NCBI GenBank assembly: GCA_013076295.1
Contig: RQOL01000531.1
Location: 3,844,001 to 3,908,000 of the forward strand
Reading direction: 5' to 3'
DNA length: 64,000 nt
From: Sanderia malayensis
Taxonomy: Eukaryota; Cnidaria; Scyphozoa; Semaeostomeae; Pelagiidae
Shown: positions 47,801 to 61,077 of the stretch, piece after piece
Position numbering within the stretch: the stretch's first letter is position 1
Layout: each line of letters starts with the position of its first letter
Notes under the pieces: model-generated
What the model was told of the DNA's origin: nothing
The model's input: only the letters and a program-made list of their open reading frames with translations
The model's database searches: none
Translations under genes and position numbers: made by a program

Positions 47801-50800
47801 GTTAAAGTGAGGTAAAATAAAGTTTGCTATAAGTCTAGGGTTTGGTTATGTTGAGATTTCAGTGGACAACGCATTGCGGAGAACATATGGCGAACGCGTT
47901 TAACTCCCGCGATATCTACAAATACAGAGATTCAATCTACAGAAGATTGCTCGATTCGATCAAGCAGGGATTCGAATACGTGCCTTCAAAGCATAGTTCA
48001 AAGGGAAGGCTAACCCTGACAATACCACTATATATAGCTGTACACATTACTGTACGGAAGCGGGTACCTCTTATTGGCAGGGTGGGTGGAGTGCATAAAA
48101 AGCGTGGTTACAAAGGGAAGACTGTATGCATTCCATGCCAAGATTGCGAAATATGTTTATGTTATGCAAGCCTGCTGCAGTGCAGTTGATAATGATTGAA
48201 CAAAGCAGTAAAACATGTGGCTGTGTGTTGAATAGCAGACGATATTAATAAGTAATGAAGTGTCTATAGTGAGAGAACGAGTTGGATTGGACAAATGATT
48301 GGCTAAATTTTATGTTCATTCATTTGCTCCCTCGCTTGTTTGGTCCATGGGTGTAGAAAAAAAAGCATTATTTATTAAGATTACTAAAATTAAGTGTTAT
48401 AAAAAATGATCAAAGAAAAAATCGGCTGTAAAGACAGGGTTGAGATATGAGGGGGCGCAAAATGATAACGATGTAACAGCTGATTTTGAAAACATGGTGT
48501 TGTTCATGTAAAGGTGTTGAGATTTAGATAAAAACAACAAAATTGTCTTGCGAGCTGTACGTAGATATGTCTTTAGCATGATAACAAGTAGATATGTAGA
48601 TATGTCTTTAGCATGCTAGTCTTTGATAACAAGAATTCGACAATTGTATAGTTCAATAATGATGAGAATTGTTATAGTGTTAGAATTTAATCTGTAAGGA
48701 AACTATGTGTGTGCTATTATGTGTGCGACTGTAGGTAAAGAGTAGAGTTGTTAAAAAACGGTAGAAGCAAGATGTTGTGTAAATCAGTGGAGATTGCTGG
48801 AAGATTTTTGAGAAAATGTTTGGAGTATTGTATTTTCTATCCTTTCTGCCCACACCGTTACATACAGGCAAACATTCTGGTAAAAAGTTTGGCTTTTTCC
48901 CACGAAAAGTGTAGCAAAAAAGATTTCTATCAATTAGTTTGGGAAATAGATCCACGAACTAGACAAGGATGAAAAGTAAAAAGAAGAAGATTTTATTTTA
49001 TCTCGGCATGCAACAAGAAGCGAAGCGTTTAAGCAGAATATATCTCCATCTGATCAGAGCCACACAAATCCGATAAGAAACGGGTGTTGGATGGGAGTAG
49101 CTGGATGACCCAGGAAGGGCAGCTGGTTGGTAAAATTTTATCATTTCATGATGGTGTGCATGAAATGATAAGCAAATCAAGTTGAAAACGCTTCATTGTG
49201 AAGGATGTAATATAGAAATATGCAATGCGACACATCATCTTGCCGGCTGCTCGAAGCAAGCAATGTCGGGGTGATATACATTAAAAAGTTATGTAATAAA
49301 AAATGGCATAAATGGTGTGAAAGTAACTAAAATTGTAATTGCATTCTCAAAAAGGTGATTATCACCCAGCACAATGAAAAGGAATGATTATCATTATGAT
49401 GATATTGCTGATATTAATAATGAAAATGGATGAATCTGATTTGAGAGAAACATACCATTTTCAAAGAAGGCCCGAATATCACAATATCACACCCAATATT
49501 TTGGAAATTTCAATTTCCCGTCTTTGCATTGCCTGAGCAGCTGGTTAATAATGTACTTTTTGAAAAACCTACATGAGTAATCTTAAGGCCTTTACGGCTG
49601 TTTTAATTCAAATGTTGCTTGATTGATTTTCCTCGTGAAATTTTAATTGCTGTTCAGACACCATACTTCGAATTCGCCCAGCCGCAGCAATGAAATTGCG
49701 GACAACAATCAAATCGGACAGGTGTATTACGGACAGTGGGTAGAATTTCCAGCCTCAAGGGGGACAAATTTGCACTCTAATAATCTCTAATCACGGACAC
49801 TTTTATACAAAACCTAATCAAATTGTGGTCTTAATAGCAAAGGTTTTAAGCGTTAGGAAGAAACAGCGCAAAAGCGAAGATTTAAAAGAGTTATGGTCAG
49901 GACAAATGTTTTAAAATATATGGTAGACCATTACCTATGGTGGTTACCTATGGTAAATATATGATAGACCAATATTGATAGCTAGCATTAATTGGAAGAT
50001 ATGTTTAAAGCAAAACTTACTTTGAAGGTTGTCGTTCTGATTATCGATTGGTGATCTGAGCATGTCCAAGAGTCTTGGTTCCAAAGAAGAATACTTCATT
50101 ATGTCATTGCGCTCCTGTCAGAATGAGAAAATTAAGTTGATTTTCAAAATATATACAAAATAACATCCGTTTAAATGAAAATAAATACGTGCCAAAGAAG
50201 TGGTAGTACAATGAAATATTTTAGTGGTTTGAATCGCAACAGGCTATACTAGAGATAAAGAAAATGAAAAAATTATTAATTGGAATTCTCTTTTACTGGG
50301 CTTTGGAATAATAGGAAATCAAAAAGATCTTTATACTGGGGAAAATGTGGAAATGATCACAAAGGTGTGTCCTATTTTAATAAGAAATTCGCTTGAGTGG
50401 GTCAAAATATTGAAAGGCTCAGCTTGGCTTCTCGAAACACCTGCTACTCAAAAAAATTATTATTCTATCTCTATGGAAAACAAGAAAAAAATTTGCGGTT
50501 GGTTTTCATGAAGAATAAATAGCTAAAATAACGTCAATATAAGAGATCTGATCAATGGAAATTAGTAAATTGTATTCAGTAGGAAAGTGAAAAATTGCCG
50601 ACACACTTCATATGCTTAGTTACCAGCGCGGAAACATATCAAAGTGTAAATAATTTGAAAGACACTATTTCTACTAGTTAAAGAAAAATTGAATATACAA
50701 TGAAAACAGAAGCCATTTTTTAAAGAGTTTGGGCTTTAGTTCTCTCAAAATCAAGTTGTACCACCTCGGGAAATATCTAGGGAATGTATAAAGGGATTTT

Positions 50801-52046
50801 TATGGGTTTCTCATAGACATAATTGTACAAATTCACAAAATAATAGAGGTTTGTTTTTTAGCGTCACATAAACCTTTGACAAAAAAGTTATAAAACGCAG
50901 ATTTCCCAAGAACATGAAATTCAAATCATGTTTTTATTTATTACCAAGGGAATGTTGGAGATTCGCGGAAATTAACAATAATTTTCTAAGAGGAAAACGA
51001 CAAGTTTAGTAAAAATATTGTGTAGTAAATTTCTTTCACAGACATACCTGGCTGGCAAAAAGTCCACTTGAACTTGTTTCGCTCGATGTTGTTAAATTTG
51101 AAAAAGTATTTGTCAGTTGAGTTATATCATCTACAACTGTCATATCCAATGACGAGTGGTTGGTGACTGAATTTTGTAAACCAAACGGTGAACTTTTGCT
51201 TGAAGAAACTAAAGTTGCGGCATTCGTATTGAAAGATTGTATAGGCCTTCCACCATTTCTATAAGGAGGCTTTGGAAAGTTGGCAATTGAAAATTGAGAC
51301 ATCTTGTTGGATCTATTACCGCTTTGCTGCTGTAATGGCGCTATTGGATTTATTGTTGGCTGAATTGATAGAGGAAAGGGTTGTTGTGGGGCACGATTTT
51401 GCTGCTGTTGAGGCCAGTTTGATGAAACTGGAACGCTTTGAGATTGAGACGGCCAGCTTGAAGGTGAATTTGAATTCGCATTCCAGTTTGAAACACCAAG
51501 TGCATTAGCTACTGCTTTATTCGATGCCAATAAAGTAGAAACTGCTGGAAATGGTCGTCTACTGTTGTGTCCTGTTGGATAGGATGGTAAAGCGCCATTT
51601 CCTCTCCTTGATTGGGCATTTGAAGATGGCAATGGAGAGCTTCCCGGAGTACTACTGTACATTAACGGAGTACTGCCTCCCATCATTGGCAATTCGTGGT
51701 GTAGAAATTCGTCTCTACCCCAAAAAGCAGAGCTAACAGCAGAAGTTTCTTGTTGTAACATTTGTGGTTCACTTGTTGGTGAAAAACTTGAGGAAAAGCC
51801 CTCGTCTGAATCCTTTGACTCGTCTAAATTTTTTTCTGACGCAGCTGAATTTTTGAAGACGACAGGTTCAAGATTTTTCTCGCTGCTTTCCCTAGTCTCG
51901 GGCTGTTTTCCTTGTCCCTCTATGCTTGTCGGCTTCTCGAAGGCCTCGTCTTTCATTTGACTCAAGAATAGAGGCGTATTATAACTGAATTCAGAAGGAG
52001 CGATACTTTTTGTTACGCTTACTGGGCCGTAATCGACCATGGTCAT
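41823..52046 (-). CDS. CPEB: CPEB (CPEB2-4 class) cytoplasmic polyadenylation element-binding protein
   Basis: Exons 52046-51048, 50114-50021, 45797-45675, 44753-44664, 44195-44077, 43675-43561, 42903-42817, 42513-42419, 42053-41823; 650 residues, all phases closing. The first exon encodes a 333-residue disordered region rich in Ser/Asn/Pro/Gln (NWPQQQQNRAPQQPF), prion-like in composition. Then RRM1 (KVFVGGLPPDIDEDEIHASF, DWPHKAESKSYFPPKG), RRM2 (KTIFVGGVPR, LYGGVCYAGIDVDPELKYPK, RVAFSNQQSYIAAISARF) and the C-terminal ZZ-type zinc domain (MCDECHG, FFCSNITC, YYCEQCW, H..REFH). The zinc-domain sequence is of the CPEB2-4 type, not CPEB1. CPEBs bind U-rich 3' UTR elements and control poly(A) length and translation in oocytes and neurons. 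Confidence 0.95.
43887..43922. promoter_or_regulatory. Two tandem palindromic kappaB-like sites in CPEB intron 5
   Basis: GGGGAATTCCCC occurs at 43887-43898 and again at 43911-43922 within a 24-bp tandem unit (TGTAAAGGGGAATTCCCCTA type). Each is a perfect 12-bp palindrome fitting the GGGRNWYYCC kappaB consensus. Function is inferred only. Confidence 0.45.
44857..44908 (+). repeat. Antisense 52-bp copy of the CPEB exon 8 3' end and donor site, within CPEB intron 3
   Basis: Plus-strand 44857-44908 matches the coding-strand sequence of CPEB exon 8 end plus donor (42466-42415 on minus) at 48 of 52 positions, with an unbroken identical core of 24. It would encode IGARFFQLQHGDIDKK followed by GTAA. 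It sits between two 19-bp direct repeats, TTATGCTGTATATGGAACA, at 44827-44845 and 44920-44938. Confidence 0.9.
47098..47145 (-). CDS. CPEB: Candidate 48-nt cassette exon of CPEB in intron 2
   Basis: The minus strand has a pyrimidine-rich acceptor (TTTTCTTTCAG) at 47146 and a donor ATG|GTAAAC at 47097. The exon enters in phase 1 and leaves in phase 1, so it can be included or skipped without disturbing the frame between exons 2 (50114-50021) and 3 (45797-45675). It would add 16 residues, SFRSQLQRKGYSHQRD, just before RRM1. Vertebrate CPEB2-4 have alternatively spliced small exons with a basic phosphorylation site at this position, which makes this credible. Confidence 0.45.
47277..47335. mobile_element. 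CGCCC-type MITE fragment in CPEB intron 2
   Basis: Short remnant with TTAAACGCCGAGGG and GCCCCCGGGCGTTTAATACG, matching the inner ends of the family at 11333-11755. Confidence 0.5.
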
Positions 52047-54025
52047 GGACGGTTACACAAGCGACAAGTCCTCCACGGTGTTGTTTTTGTTCTGGTCTTT
52101 CTTTTTGTTCTACAAGCTTTTGCTAGCAGGTGGAGAGAGCCACGTATCTCGTCTCGTAGAAAGTGTTGGTTTGAAAAATCCTCCTCGTGTTGGTCACCCG
52201 AGTGTATTTAAGTTACCAGCTCGGCCATAGCAAAACAATACCAAGCAAACAAAAGATAATTCAAATTGAACGTGGCTTTTAAAAGGGCGCGCTTTTGGTC
52301 ACGTGGTTTAAGCACGTGCTACAACGAGGGCGAGCGGAAGGGAAGCACAACATATGTGACTTAAATTGATATACCTCGAGACTTTAAAACAAAGATGGGT
52401 CTGAACGAGGTCTGAATAGATAAAAATATACAAAGTATGGTCACGTGTTTGTAAAATACGGCATAAAGGTTTGTATTTGACTTCCTCCAAGAAAATATCT
52501 TTAAATCCTATATTTTTTAATCAATATTTAATGAATTTAAAAAAGTTTCTCCTTTGTTAAAAGAATTTGTATGCACTACGCCCTGAAGATGTTAGTGGCC
52601 GTCGGCTACATTTTGCTAAAAAGAGTCATTCATACAGTGAAATTTATTTTCACCCACGCACAACACAAATATCGGCCTAGGGCTGCTGATAGAAATTAAT
52701 CAAAGCCGTTGTCTGTTTCTCGCAATAAACACGCTCCAGACATTAGTAGCCACGGGCTATTATAAACCGCGGCCTATAATAAATAAAAAGCCAAATTATG
52801 AATGGGTAATTCACCTGGTTAATCCATTTATGTTTGAGCAGGTGAACAGCTGGAAACGAGGTCAACATTGAAGCAGATGCGCGAAAGAAAAGATTAATAA
52901 TGGCGTATTGAATAGCTACAAACAGTGCTTTATTCTCATAATCGACAATACTCAAACAAATGTGCCCTATACATAATGCGCAACCAACCTTAATTTTTCT
53001 CATACATAGCCACCTTTTATTCATTTCATTATCCCATATTGTTGCATATTATTTCTGTCATTGTTAGAAAGCTTTGGTTTGGTTTTTATCAAAACAGAAG
53101 CAAGAGTGCATTGTATGGCATGGCGTGCCATGATGTTCAGTCAATTTTAATTTCAATTTTCAAGACAAATAGCAAACTTTCCCCGGCAAGTATGAGTGCC
53201 TAATACTCTGAACTTTAGAGGGAATATTTTACTTGTTGATGGCTGAAAACTTTCGCCATAACTATGACTTTATAAATAAATGAAGAAGCAAAAGATTTAT
53301 GGTCGTTCTGTTCTGGTAGGCTCCTTGAAAAACCGAAATGAAAACAGGTGACTAACAATAGCATTACTGCTTTTTGATCGAAATATATTTCTCCCTTTAA
53401 TAATACTGTCCACACACAGCTCTTCTATATAACTTATTCTCAAAAGAAGCTGAAATATACAAAAAAATCAGATGTTTTTATTTCAATTTAAAAATTTCTT
53501 GCTTCAAAAATTCAAAACTCGTACATGAATACACATACCATGTAAAAATTCACACGATAAAGTACTTAACTGCAGTGAAAAATAGTAAAAATGAAATTTA
53601 AATTGTTAAAAAATAGACCCAAAGAATATAACACTTGTGACTTAATCTTCGGTTTACAGAATTTTAAACGTATAGACCAAAAATCTACTTCATGTTAACA
53701 TTTTAAATTAAATTTTAACAAACAGCTTAGGAGAAATTTGAGTTTGTTCTGAACTTATGCGGGGCATCAAACTTACAATACGAGATTAACCAATCACATT
53801 ACAGAATACTACATACGTCATCGGAATAAAGAAAATTGATTGGATGATTAGGGATACGTAAACAAATGGATTACCTTGATGTTGAACGTAATACAAATTT
53901 CTCCTTCTACTTGTGCAAGGCACACAAGCAGTGATGGCTTATTTACATATTATATATTACATTTATCTCGGTGCTTTAATCAAAATTGAATTTATTTCAT
54001 TCGACAAGGCAAATAATTCCAAAAC
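52047..54025. other. Intergenic region upstream of CPEB, no gene seen
   Basis: Lies between the NMNAT stop (54026) and the CPEB start, both on minus. It presumably holds the CPEB 5' UTR and promoter. AT-rich; no coding signal and no complete MITE seen. Confidence 0.5.
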
Positions 54026-57000
54026 TTAATTCTTTATGTACAATTTATTATTCTTGATGTATTCAAGAACAGAATCAGGTATCAAATACTTCACACTCTC
54101 GCCATTTTGAAGACTCTCTCTGTAGATGAAAGAAAAACACACTTCAGAACTCCACTCGACATTTTTGCAAATTTAATTTAGTTACAACACAAATAGATTT
54201 CAAAATTTATCCTTCAACACTTTATTCTAGCACTTAATTATGTAGCACACTATTCTAGCACATGAGTTTTGTATTGAATAGCTTATAATTCATTAAAATA
54301 ATTAATAATTATGAGATTAAATTTAAGTGAATTTAGTGGTCATTTTTTGATGCACGCTATCTCTAAACTTCTTTTTCATTCCAATACCTTGTTCGCCTGC
54401 TAATTTAACACCAAACTGTCCCTACCAACATGGTAGCATTGTAGTACAAACAACTTAGAAACGTTGAATTGATTAGGGGTCTGGGCCCGAATTATATGAT
54501 ACAGCATAGTACTAAACGCATACATATTTGTTTTTTATTAGAAACTCTAGGCCTGCAGACAAATGAACTTTGTGCATGGGAAGTTTAGACCTCCATTACT
54601 GCAAATCTTGCAATAAGCATCAAGAACATTACTATTATTATTATTATTATTATTATTATTATCATTATTATTATTATTATTATTATTGATATTGATGCAC
54701 AGTAAGCCAGGTCGGAATACAATATATGGAAAAACCTGACACACACCTGATTTTAGTTGCGCTTATTTCATTTGTTATATGTTCTGGAATGATGTCAATT
54801 GAATCCTGAAAATAAAAATGAGTTACCCAAGCTCAGTTCGTATTGTCACTTTTCTGCACGGTGGACCATAAATTTCCGCTGAAGTGTGGACCTACGATCT
54901 CACAAGCATAGACCACAAAGAAATCTATCACATCCAGAATTTATCAGCCTGTTAGTAACAGCATAAAAGGAGGGGAGGAATAGCTTCACAATTCAGGGAC
55001 TCTATATATAGTCGAATCTCGCTATCTCGAACTCGGCTATCTCGAACAATTCGCTATCTCGAACAGATTCCCATTTCCCCTCGTTCTCTAGTTGAGGGAA
55101 TGTAGTTCGGATATCTCAAACTCCCACCATGTCGAACAAATTTTCATTTCCCCTGCGAGTTCGAGATAGCGAGAGTCGACTGTACACCAACACAAAAGCA
55201 TTTGATAGATTTTAAGCATTGCAATGTGTACCTCGTGCTGTTTAATGCATTCTGTCCCAGAAACAACCGACTCTCCATCATAACCGTTTCTTGTTATGCA
55301 GCACAAGCCGTACTGACCAACAATGGCAGTAATCTACAGACGCAAGGAAATGACGAATAAACAAAACACATATGGATGGGATGCAATCCCATTAATATAC
55401 TGAGGCAAATGGAGAAATGAAAGTTATGTATGAATGATCCCAATGGCGCAGATAGAAAATTTTATAGCGGGGGGGGGGAATTTTATAGCAGATTTTCCGC
55501 CAAGATCAGCAACTTTCCGACAAAACGGCAGTTTAGCTCTACAGGGGATTTTCGCCCCCCCCTTGACCCCCTTCTATCTACATTACTGAATGATCCAGTA
55601 AACAATGTTCTGCTTACATCTTCTTTTGACCAAATATTTGGTTTATTGAATGATTCGAGTAGATCTGCGCCACAAAGCAACTTTACTTTCACTAAAAAAA
55701 CGATGATCCCAATGAGACATTGAAATTTCTACAAAAGACTCTTATTCATTTGATTTCATTTATGTTATTTATTTTATTTTATTTTATTTTTTTATTCTAT
55801 AACAATTATTGATGGACTAAACGAACTGTTGACACAGGACATGTAAAAGTCAATACCACTACTATTTTATTTCATTCTGTGCAAGATAGACCAAACATTT
55901 CAACTTGAATTATTGATTTATTGTTGTTATTCTCTTGTATTGTACGTAATTGTATGTATTATAGGATTGTCTCTTTGCATTTAAATGAAATTTAAAAAAA
56001 AGAAATGAAATGAAAAAAATGAAAATTTGATGGAAGACAGAAAAGGGGGCAAACCCATGCCCAGAAAACTTCCTTGGGGAATCAATTTATATTATAAAAA
56101 ATAGCACGTATCCTTTACTAAGAATCTGCCCACAAATATAGTAGATAGTGTCTCGCACATGTGGAATAGCATTATAAATGAAGTACTTTTCGATTCACCT
56201 GTTGAGCCATTTGGATGAAGCAGATTATACGGTGCAACACCATTGGCTATTTGTTCCTTGGCGTGATCTAGAACGAGCCTCGTTCTCGTCCAACCGTCTT
56301 GCTTGCTTTCCCAATCGTCCAATCTACAAAGCAAGCATGCGGTTGTAATCTTGCGCAATAGAATCAGAATAAACATAATACAGACAACGTGTGAAGTGAT
56401 GTATCCGTTTGCATAAACAAGGCAACGTGAAGCAAAACAGATCCGAGAAAACGCTTTTTAGCGAACACTTACGCATGTTTTATATTTTAGCTTCGCAACA
56501 TGTCCGATTTGCAGACCAAGGTGGATGAAATTTCTCTCAAATAACAGCGCACTGTTGCTTCAAATAGGCCGGAAAGACATAACAACTTAGCTTTACTGAG
56601 ATACTCAAATATTAATAACTTATGATTAAAAAAACTGGAGAACCCTGCCTTACGCTCACGTGCATAGCGTCTGAAATCCTCAAAAGGGTTTTTCCGATTA
56701 AAAGCATTGCGAAATTCAACATTGCATTTTGTATAAATCTTCCCTTTTATGGCCTTTTATGGCGTTTTATGCCGTGAGAAACATACAAGAAGCCTCTGAG
56801 GATCTAAACTTGTTCTAAAAAGAGTATCAACAGACTAGAAAGAATTTTTCACTTTTTACTCTCTCTTGATAGAAAGAACAAAAAGGCCAGCTGTTATGTT
56901 CTCAAGCAATAGATAATGCTACGTTAATACAAGCATTATGGATAAAAGTATTGTACAATTCAGCAATGTTTATTTTAGGTTATATGATATTTGCGCTGGG

Positions 57001-59973
57001 AGACGTTCCAGTTGTTTGCAGGGAAAGCTCAACACGTGGGAAACTCGCGATTGACATCTGTGCTTGGGTATTTTGGGCCAAGCAAAAAAAAGAATTTGTA
57101 TGTAAGATGCTAAATTTACGCGATTGCCAACGAAAGGAAGCGGGGAAAGTAGAGGACTGAGACAGAAACGTGGGGCAGAGGAGGACTGAGATAGAAGCGT
57201 GGGGCAGAAGAGGACTGGGACAGAAGCGTGGGGCAGAAGAGGACTGGGACAGAAGCGTGAGCTTAAGGGATTCAGTTGCTATTGAAATTCAAACAAGCAC
57301 TACTCTGGGGAAAGGAAAAAAGATTCTCTTGCCTACAACAAAAATATCGTTCCATCCATCAAATAAATCCACCAAATAAATTTGGGTGGTTTGGCCCAAA
57401 ATCTTTGAATACAGGGCCTGTTTTTTTGTTCTAGCGTGCAAACTTGGCCCACAATGAATGGAAAAAACGATAAATATTACAATGGATGATTTATTGATTT
57501 AAATATATGCAGTGCGTCGCAATGAATCATGGGTGTAATAATTCTTTGTCTTACTTTATCCAATCAGAAGTGCTCGTTGCGAGCTTTATCATATCGATTC
57601 GATGGTTGACTGGCAATAATCCCTGCAAAAAAACGAATAGAAAGTTCACAAATTTTTTAAAAATTTGGTGAATTATTTTTGTAAATGGCTTTCATATGTT
57701 GGCTTTAGATAATTAAATTCTCTGAGACCAACCTTCTTTCCATACTTATCATGCACAGGTGAGATTATTCCGCTGACGACATCAAATCTCCCAGTTTTAT
57801 TCAAATAATCACGAGCAAGCTCTAAAAAACGAAAATCATCGTTACTCGATAAACTAACCACTACGCGAAGCAGCATTCGTGCTGCGTAACAAAAGTATAT
57901 TCAAGGTAGAATAGAATTCTGTAAGAGCCAAGAACCGTGGAATCAGATGACAGATTGGCCAAACAAAGTACAGTAAAAGCAGTGAGATAAACGCCATGGG
58001 ACTATTCCTTAATACACATTCTGTTCTTATTCCCGTAGTTCGAGTTTTCTGTTCCAGGTTTTACGTTAAGGCGCAAGGAAACGTAATAATCTTTGATCCA
58101 TCATTTTCGTAATCTCTTCCATATAAACTTTCTTGCACTGCACTCAGAAACTTTATAGAATCGTGTTCAACTGACATATATTGAAGTATGCATATATATG
58201 ACAATAAACTCATGGAAAAGGAGCTAAATAATTCATTCAAATCAATTTTCGTTGTTGGCACTTTTTTAAATAAAATTTTTTGAGAAACTACGCAAGTTTA
58301 AGTTACAATGGGTCATGATGAAAGGACAACAATTGTGAAAAATATAAGTTATGATGTTTGAGTTTCGTCCATTGAACGAGTAATTAATCTTGTTACAAAT
58401 GCAATAAATCAAGAAGTGACAGCTGCAGGTTAAAATGAATCAAGTAATTTTGTTTTAGTGTTTACTATTGTTCAGCTATGCACATGTACAATTAATTTTG
58501 AGCTGAAAATGATCACCCATAAAACACAAAATGTTATAAAGATTTTTATATGTGTAAATAAAATGTGCAGAATGGTGGATTATGTGTTAAGTCAATGTTT
58601 GATAAAAGTGGAAAAAATCCAGCTGTTATAAAAACAATAATGAAATAACGAGGATCAATTTACACACATTGAGAGCCATTCTGGTAACAACTGTAATTTT
58701 TTTCTCCTTCAAACCTCTATGATAATAAATTAGAGGCTAATGGGCTACAACAGTATGCAAATCCATCTAAAAATACTCTACTTCAAACATTGACTCTCTG
58801 CTTAGTTTATCATGCTGTTTCCAAAATGTTATCATAAATTTAGTGTCATAGACTAGTGAATGTTTTAACATGCATTTTTCTTGAATAAATACCTTCTATA
58901 GAGAAGCAGCTAATGACGAGCAAGATTGTGTAATTTTTGCAGTAATATAAACTCTAGATGTTTTTAAACATTTTAATGAGACATCAACTTTGCCTGCACA
59001 ACCATCACAGTTGTATTATGAAAAATTGCTTGCTTTCTATTGCACAAAAACAGCATGGGCCGACCTATACATCATTAATAATCTTAATGAGGGTCAATTA
59101 ACACACACTGAGGGCCATTATGGTGACAACTGCAATATTTCTTTCTTCTCTATTATATTACTAACACTACGGAAGGTGGAGTCAAGAATGCAATCACAAC
59201 TGGTACCAGAACTTCAACAATTGACTTTTTAAAAAAAATAGATATTTATTAGTTTTGTTATCAGTCTCATGAACGATTAATGATTAATAGGGTAAGAATT
59301 AATCATGATCCATCCTTGAATTGTTGAAGTTTTATAATCGAAAATAATATAATTTGTCGCTAAGAACTTTTTCCTGGATGCGTTTTCACAAGGTCAAATC
59401 GAAATTTGAAATCCCAATGCAAGCATATTTGATCAATTGCAGTCTTATGTCTAGTATATCAGTCTATTATTGATCATATAAGTTTGTAATATCTTATATT
59501 ACTGTAATATTTATCAAATAAGTAGAATGTTAATGCAATTGCAATTTTGCTTTTGCACTATTTGCTCTTCGAATCATGAAACTGGTTGAACTTTGCAGAG
59601 AATTCTTACCATGGTTAGGAATTTGACCCAGTGTTTTTATTGGCCTACTTTTCCTACTAATACAACAAATGGATCAACTCCGCTGAATCATGAGTTATTG
59701 TGCACGATAACATCCATATAAACGATAATTGAAGCCTTATTTTGCCTCCAACGATAAAAAAATAAGGCCATATATGCTCGAACCAGGAAAAACAACAAAA
59801 GTTACTCCAACAGTACTGACCAAAATGGCCTAATTCTACATCAAAACATGAAAATTAAAAAAATACCTACCAAACATCCGCAAATGCATATGAGTTATTG
59901 GATTAAATGAGCCACAATTAAGTAGTACAATCTTCGTTTTAGCCATCTTTCCTTTGCTCTGCTCTGCCCCCAT
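54026..59973 (-). CDS. NMNAT: NMNAT, nicotinamide-nucleotide adenylyltransferase, eight exons
   Basis: Exons 59973-59871, 57821-57733, 57622-57555, 56323-56199, 55691-55618, 55333-55232, 54805-54747, 54119-54026; 237 residues, all phases consistent. Nucleotidyltransferase signatures: [14 protein letters not shown] (HxGH-like site), then [20 protein letters not shown] and [48 protein letters not shown], and NEISATKIR (the ISxTxxR site). It joins NMN and ATP to make NAD. Similar in length to animal NMNAT3 and shorter than NMNAT1. The start at 59973 gives MGAEQSKGK before [11 protein letters not shown]; the Met at 59946 is equally possible. Intron 1 is 2 kb. Confidence 0.93.
54632..54684. repeat. 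(ATT)n microsatellite in NMNAT intron 7
   Basis: About 17 nearly perfect ATT triplets with one C interruption. Confidence 0.9.
55009..55182. mobile_element. Pogo/mariner-type MITE in NMNAT intron 6
   Basis: Left end AGTCGAATCTCGCTATCTCG and right end (reverse complement) CAGTCGACTCTCGCTATCTC pair over about 27 bp, with TA flanks (55007-55008, 55183-55184). 174 bp, filled with TATCTCGAAC-type repeats; non-coding. Confidence 0.85.
57154..57259. repeat. 29-bp minisatellite, four units, in NMNAT intron 3
   Basis: GGACTG starts recur at 57154, 57183, 57212 and 57241; the unit contains AGAAGCGTGGGGCAGAAGA. The last units are identical and the first is diverged. Confidence 0.85.
58640..59160. repeat. 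Pair of diverged direct repeats about 440 bp apart in NMNAT intron 1
   Basis: Around 58650 and 59090 both read GAGGxTCAATTxACACACA, then TTGAGAGCCATT or CTGAGGGCCATT, then GGTxACAACTG. Likely an old dispersed or tandem repeat. Confidence 0.5.
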
Positions 59974-61077
59974 CCGCCAAAAGTTTTGACGAATTAAGAT
60001 CAGACTTCGAAGAATTTTAATGCATTGTGACCTTAACAATATGACTTTGTTTTCATTCAATGCCTATGCCTATGCCTGACGTCTTTCTGAACGTAGTTTA
60101 AATAAAAAACAACCAAAACCTTATTTTTCCTCTTTCTTATAGGAAGAACTTCTCTTTTAAAAGAAATATGCAGATTCCATTGCAGCTATTGCAATGAGAT
60201 ATGGAGGAATCTGGTTGGTTGCATAGCAAGGAGGCTCAATTCTATTTCCCGTTAATTTTTGTCCAAAAAAACACCAATTGTGCGAAAAAACATTTCACGT
60301 TTCAATGGTAAAAATAAAATAGCGCAAACTGCAAATTAGGTTTAGCATTGCAAAGCAAAAGCAGGTGGAACAAAAACAAAAACACTTTTATCAGTAACAA
60401 TAATTTCATTTTAGATACAATATGGCACTTGTGAATTTAAATGAAAGTTCCATTCTGAAAAAAAAAAGAAAAAGATATTTTAAATTTCAATAAACTGTAT
60501 GGTAATATTTAAGCTTATAGAACAATGAAATAATTCCATAGGAATATATGGAGGTATTAAGCAGCTTTAACTCTTTCAAAAACAAAACAATAAAATATTC
60601 ATCGCATATTTAGAATAATTTATAGACTTGCTCCATCTGCTTGTAAATCATTCACATATCACAAGTTATTCAACACTTTTATCTAAGTTTTACTGTTGTC
60701 AAATACACATTTTTCCACAAGAAAGTGCTTCATGGGAAAGCAGTACTTGGCTTGTCAAAGAGTTAAGAAAGTTCAGTACTAAATTTTTGAGCCCCAAGCA
60801 AGTTGAAAAATTATGAAATAAAAGCACAAAATATCTCACGCTGTGACTATAATATATTATCTATCAATATATGATATGAAAATATTATTCATGATATGAC
60901 ATTGCACTTCCGTCAATACTAATGTTCAGTAATGTAAGACTTTTCAATTGTTGCCAAGAAAATCTTGAGAAAGCTTTAGTACTGAAATTGGAAAGTTGCT
61001 GAAAGAGTACTGCTCTGAAAATACTTTCTTGTGAAAAAAACATTATGATAAAATATTAAAATCATGAATAATTACCT
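59974..61077. other. Intergenic RPL26-NMNAT, no gene seen
   Basis: Contains the RPL26 3' UTR and the NMNAT promoter. AT-rich, without recognisable coding or RNA features. Confidence 0.5.

Larger units (their letters stand above)
45798..50020. other. Large CPEB intron 2 with no separate gene recognised
   Basis: 4.2 kb. Besides the candidate cassette exon and the MITE fragment I see only AT-rich sequence. Open frames on either strand (e.g. 47842-48189) lack family features and splice context. Confidence 0.5.

Noticed and set aside
47842..48189. 115-codon open frame in CPEB intron 2
   Set aside because: No recognisable family, no splice context, and composition like the surrounding intron.
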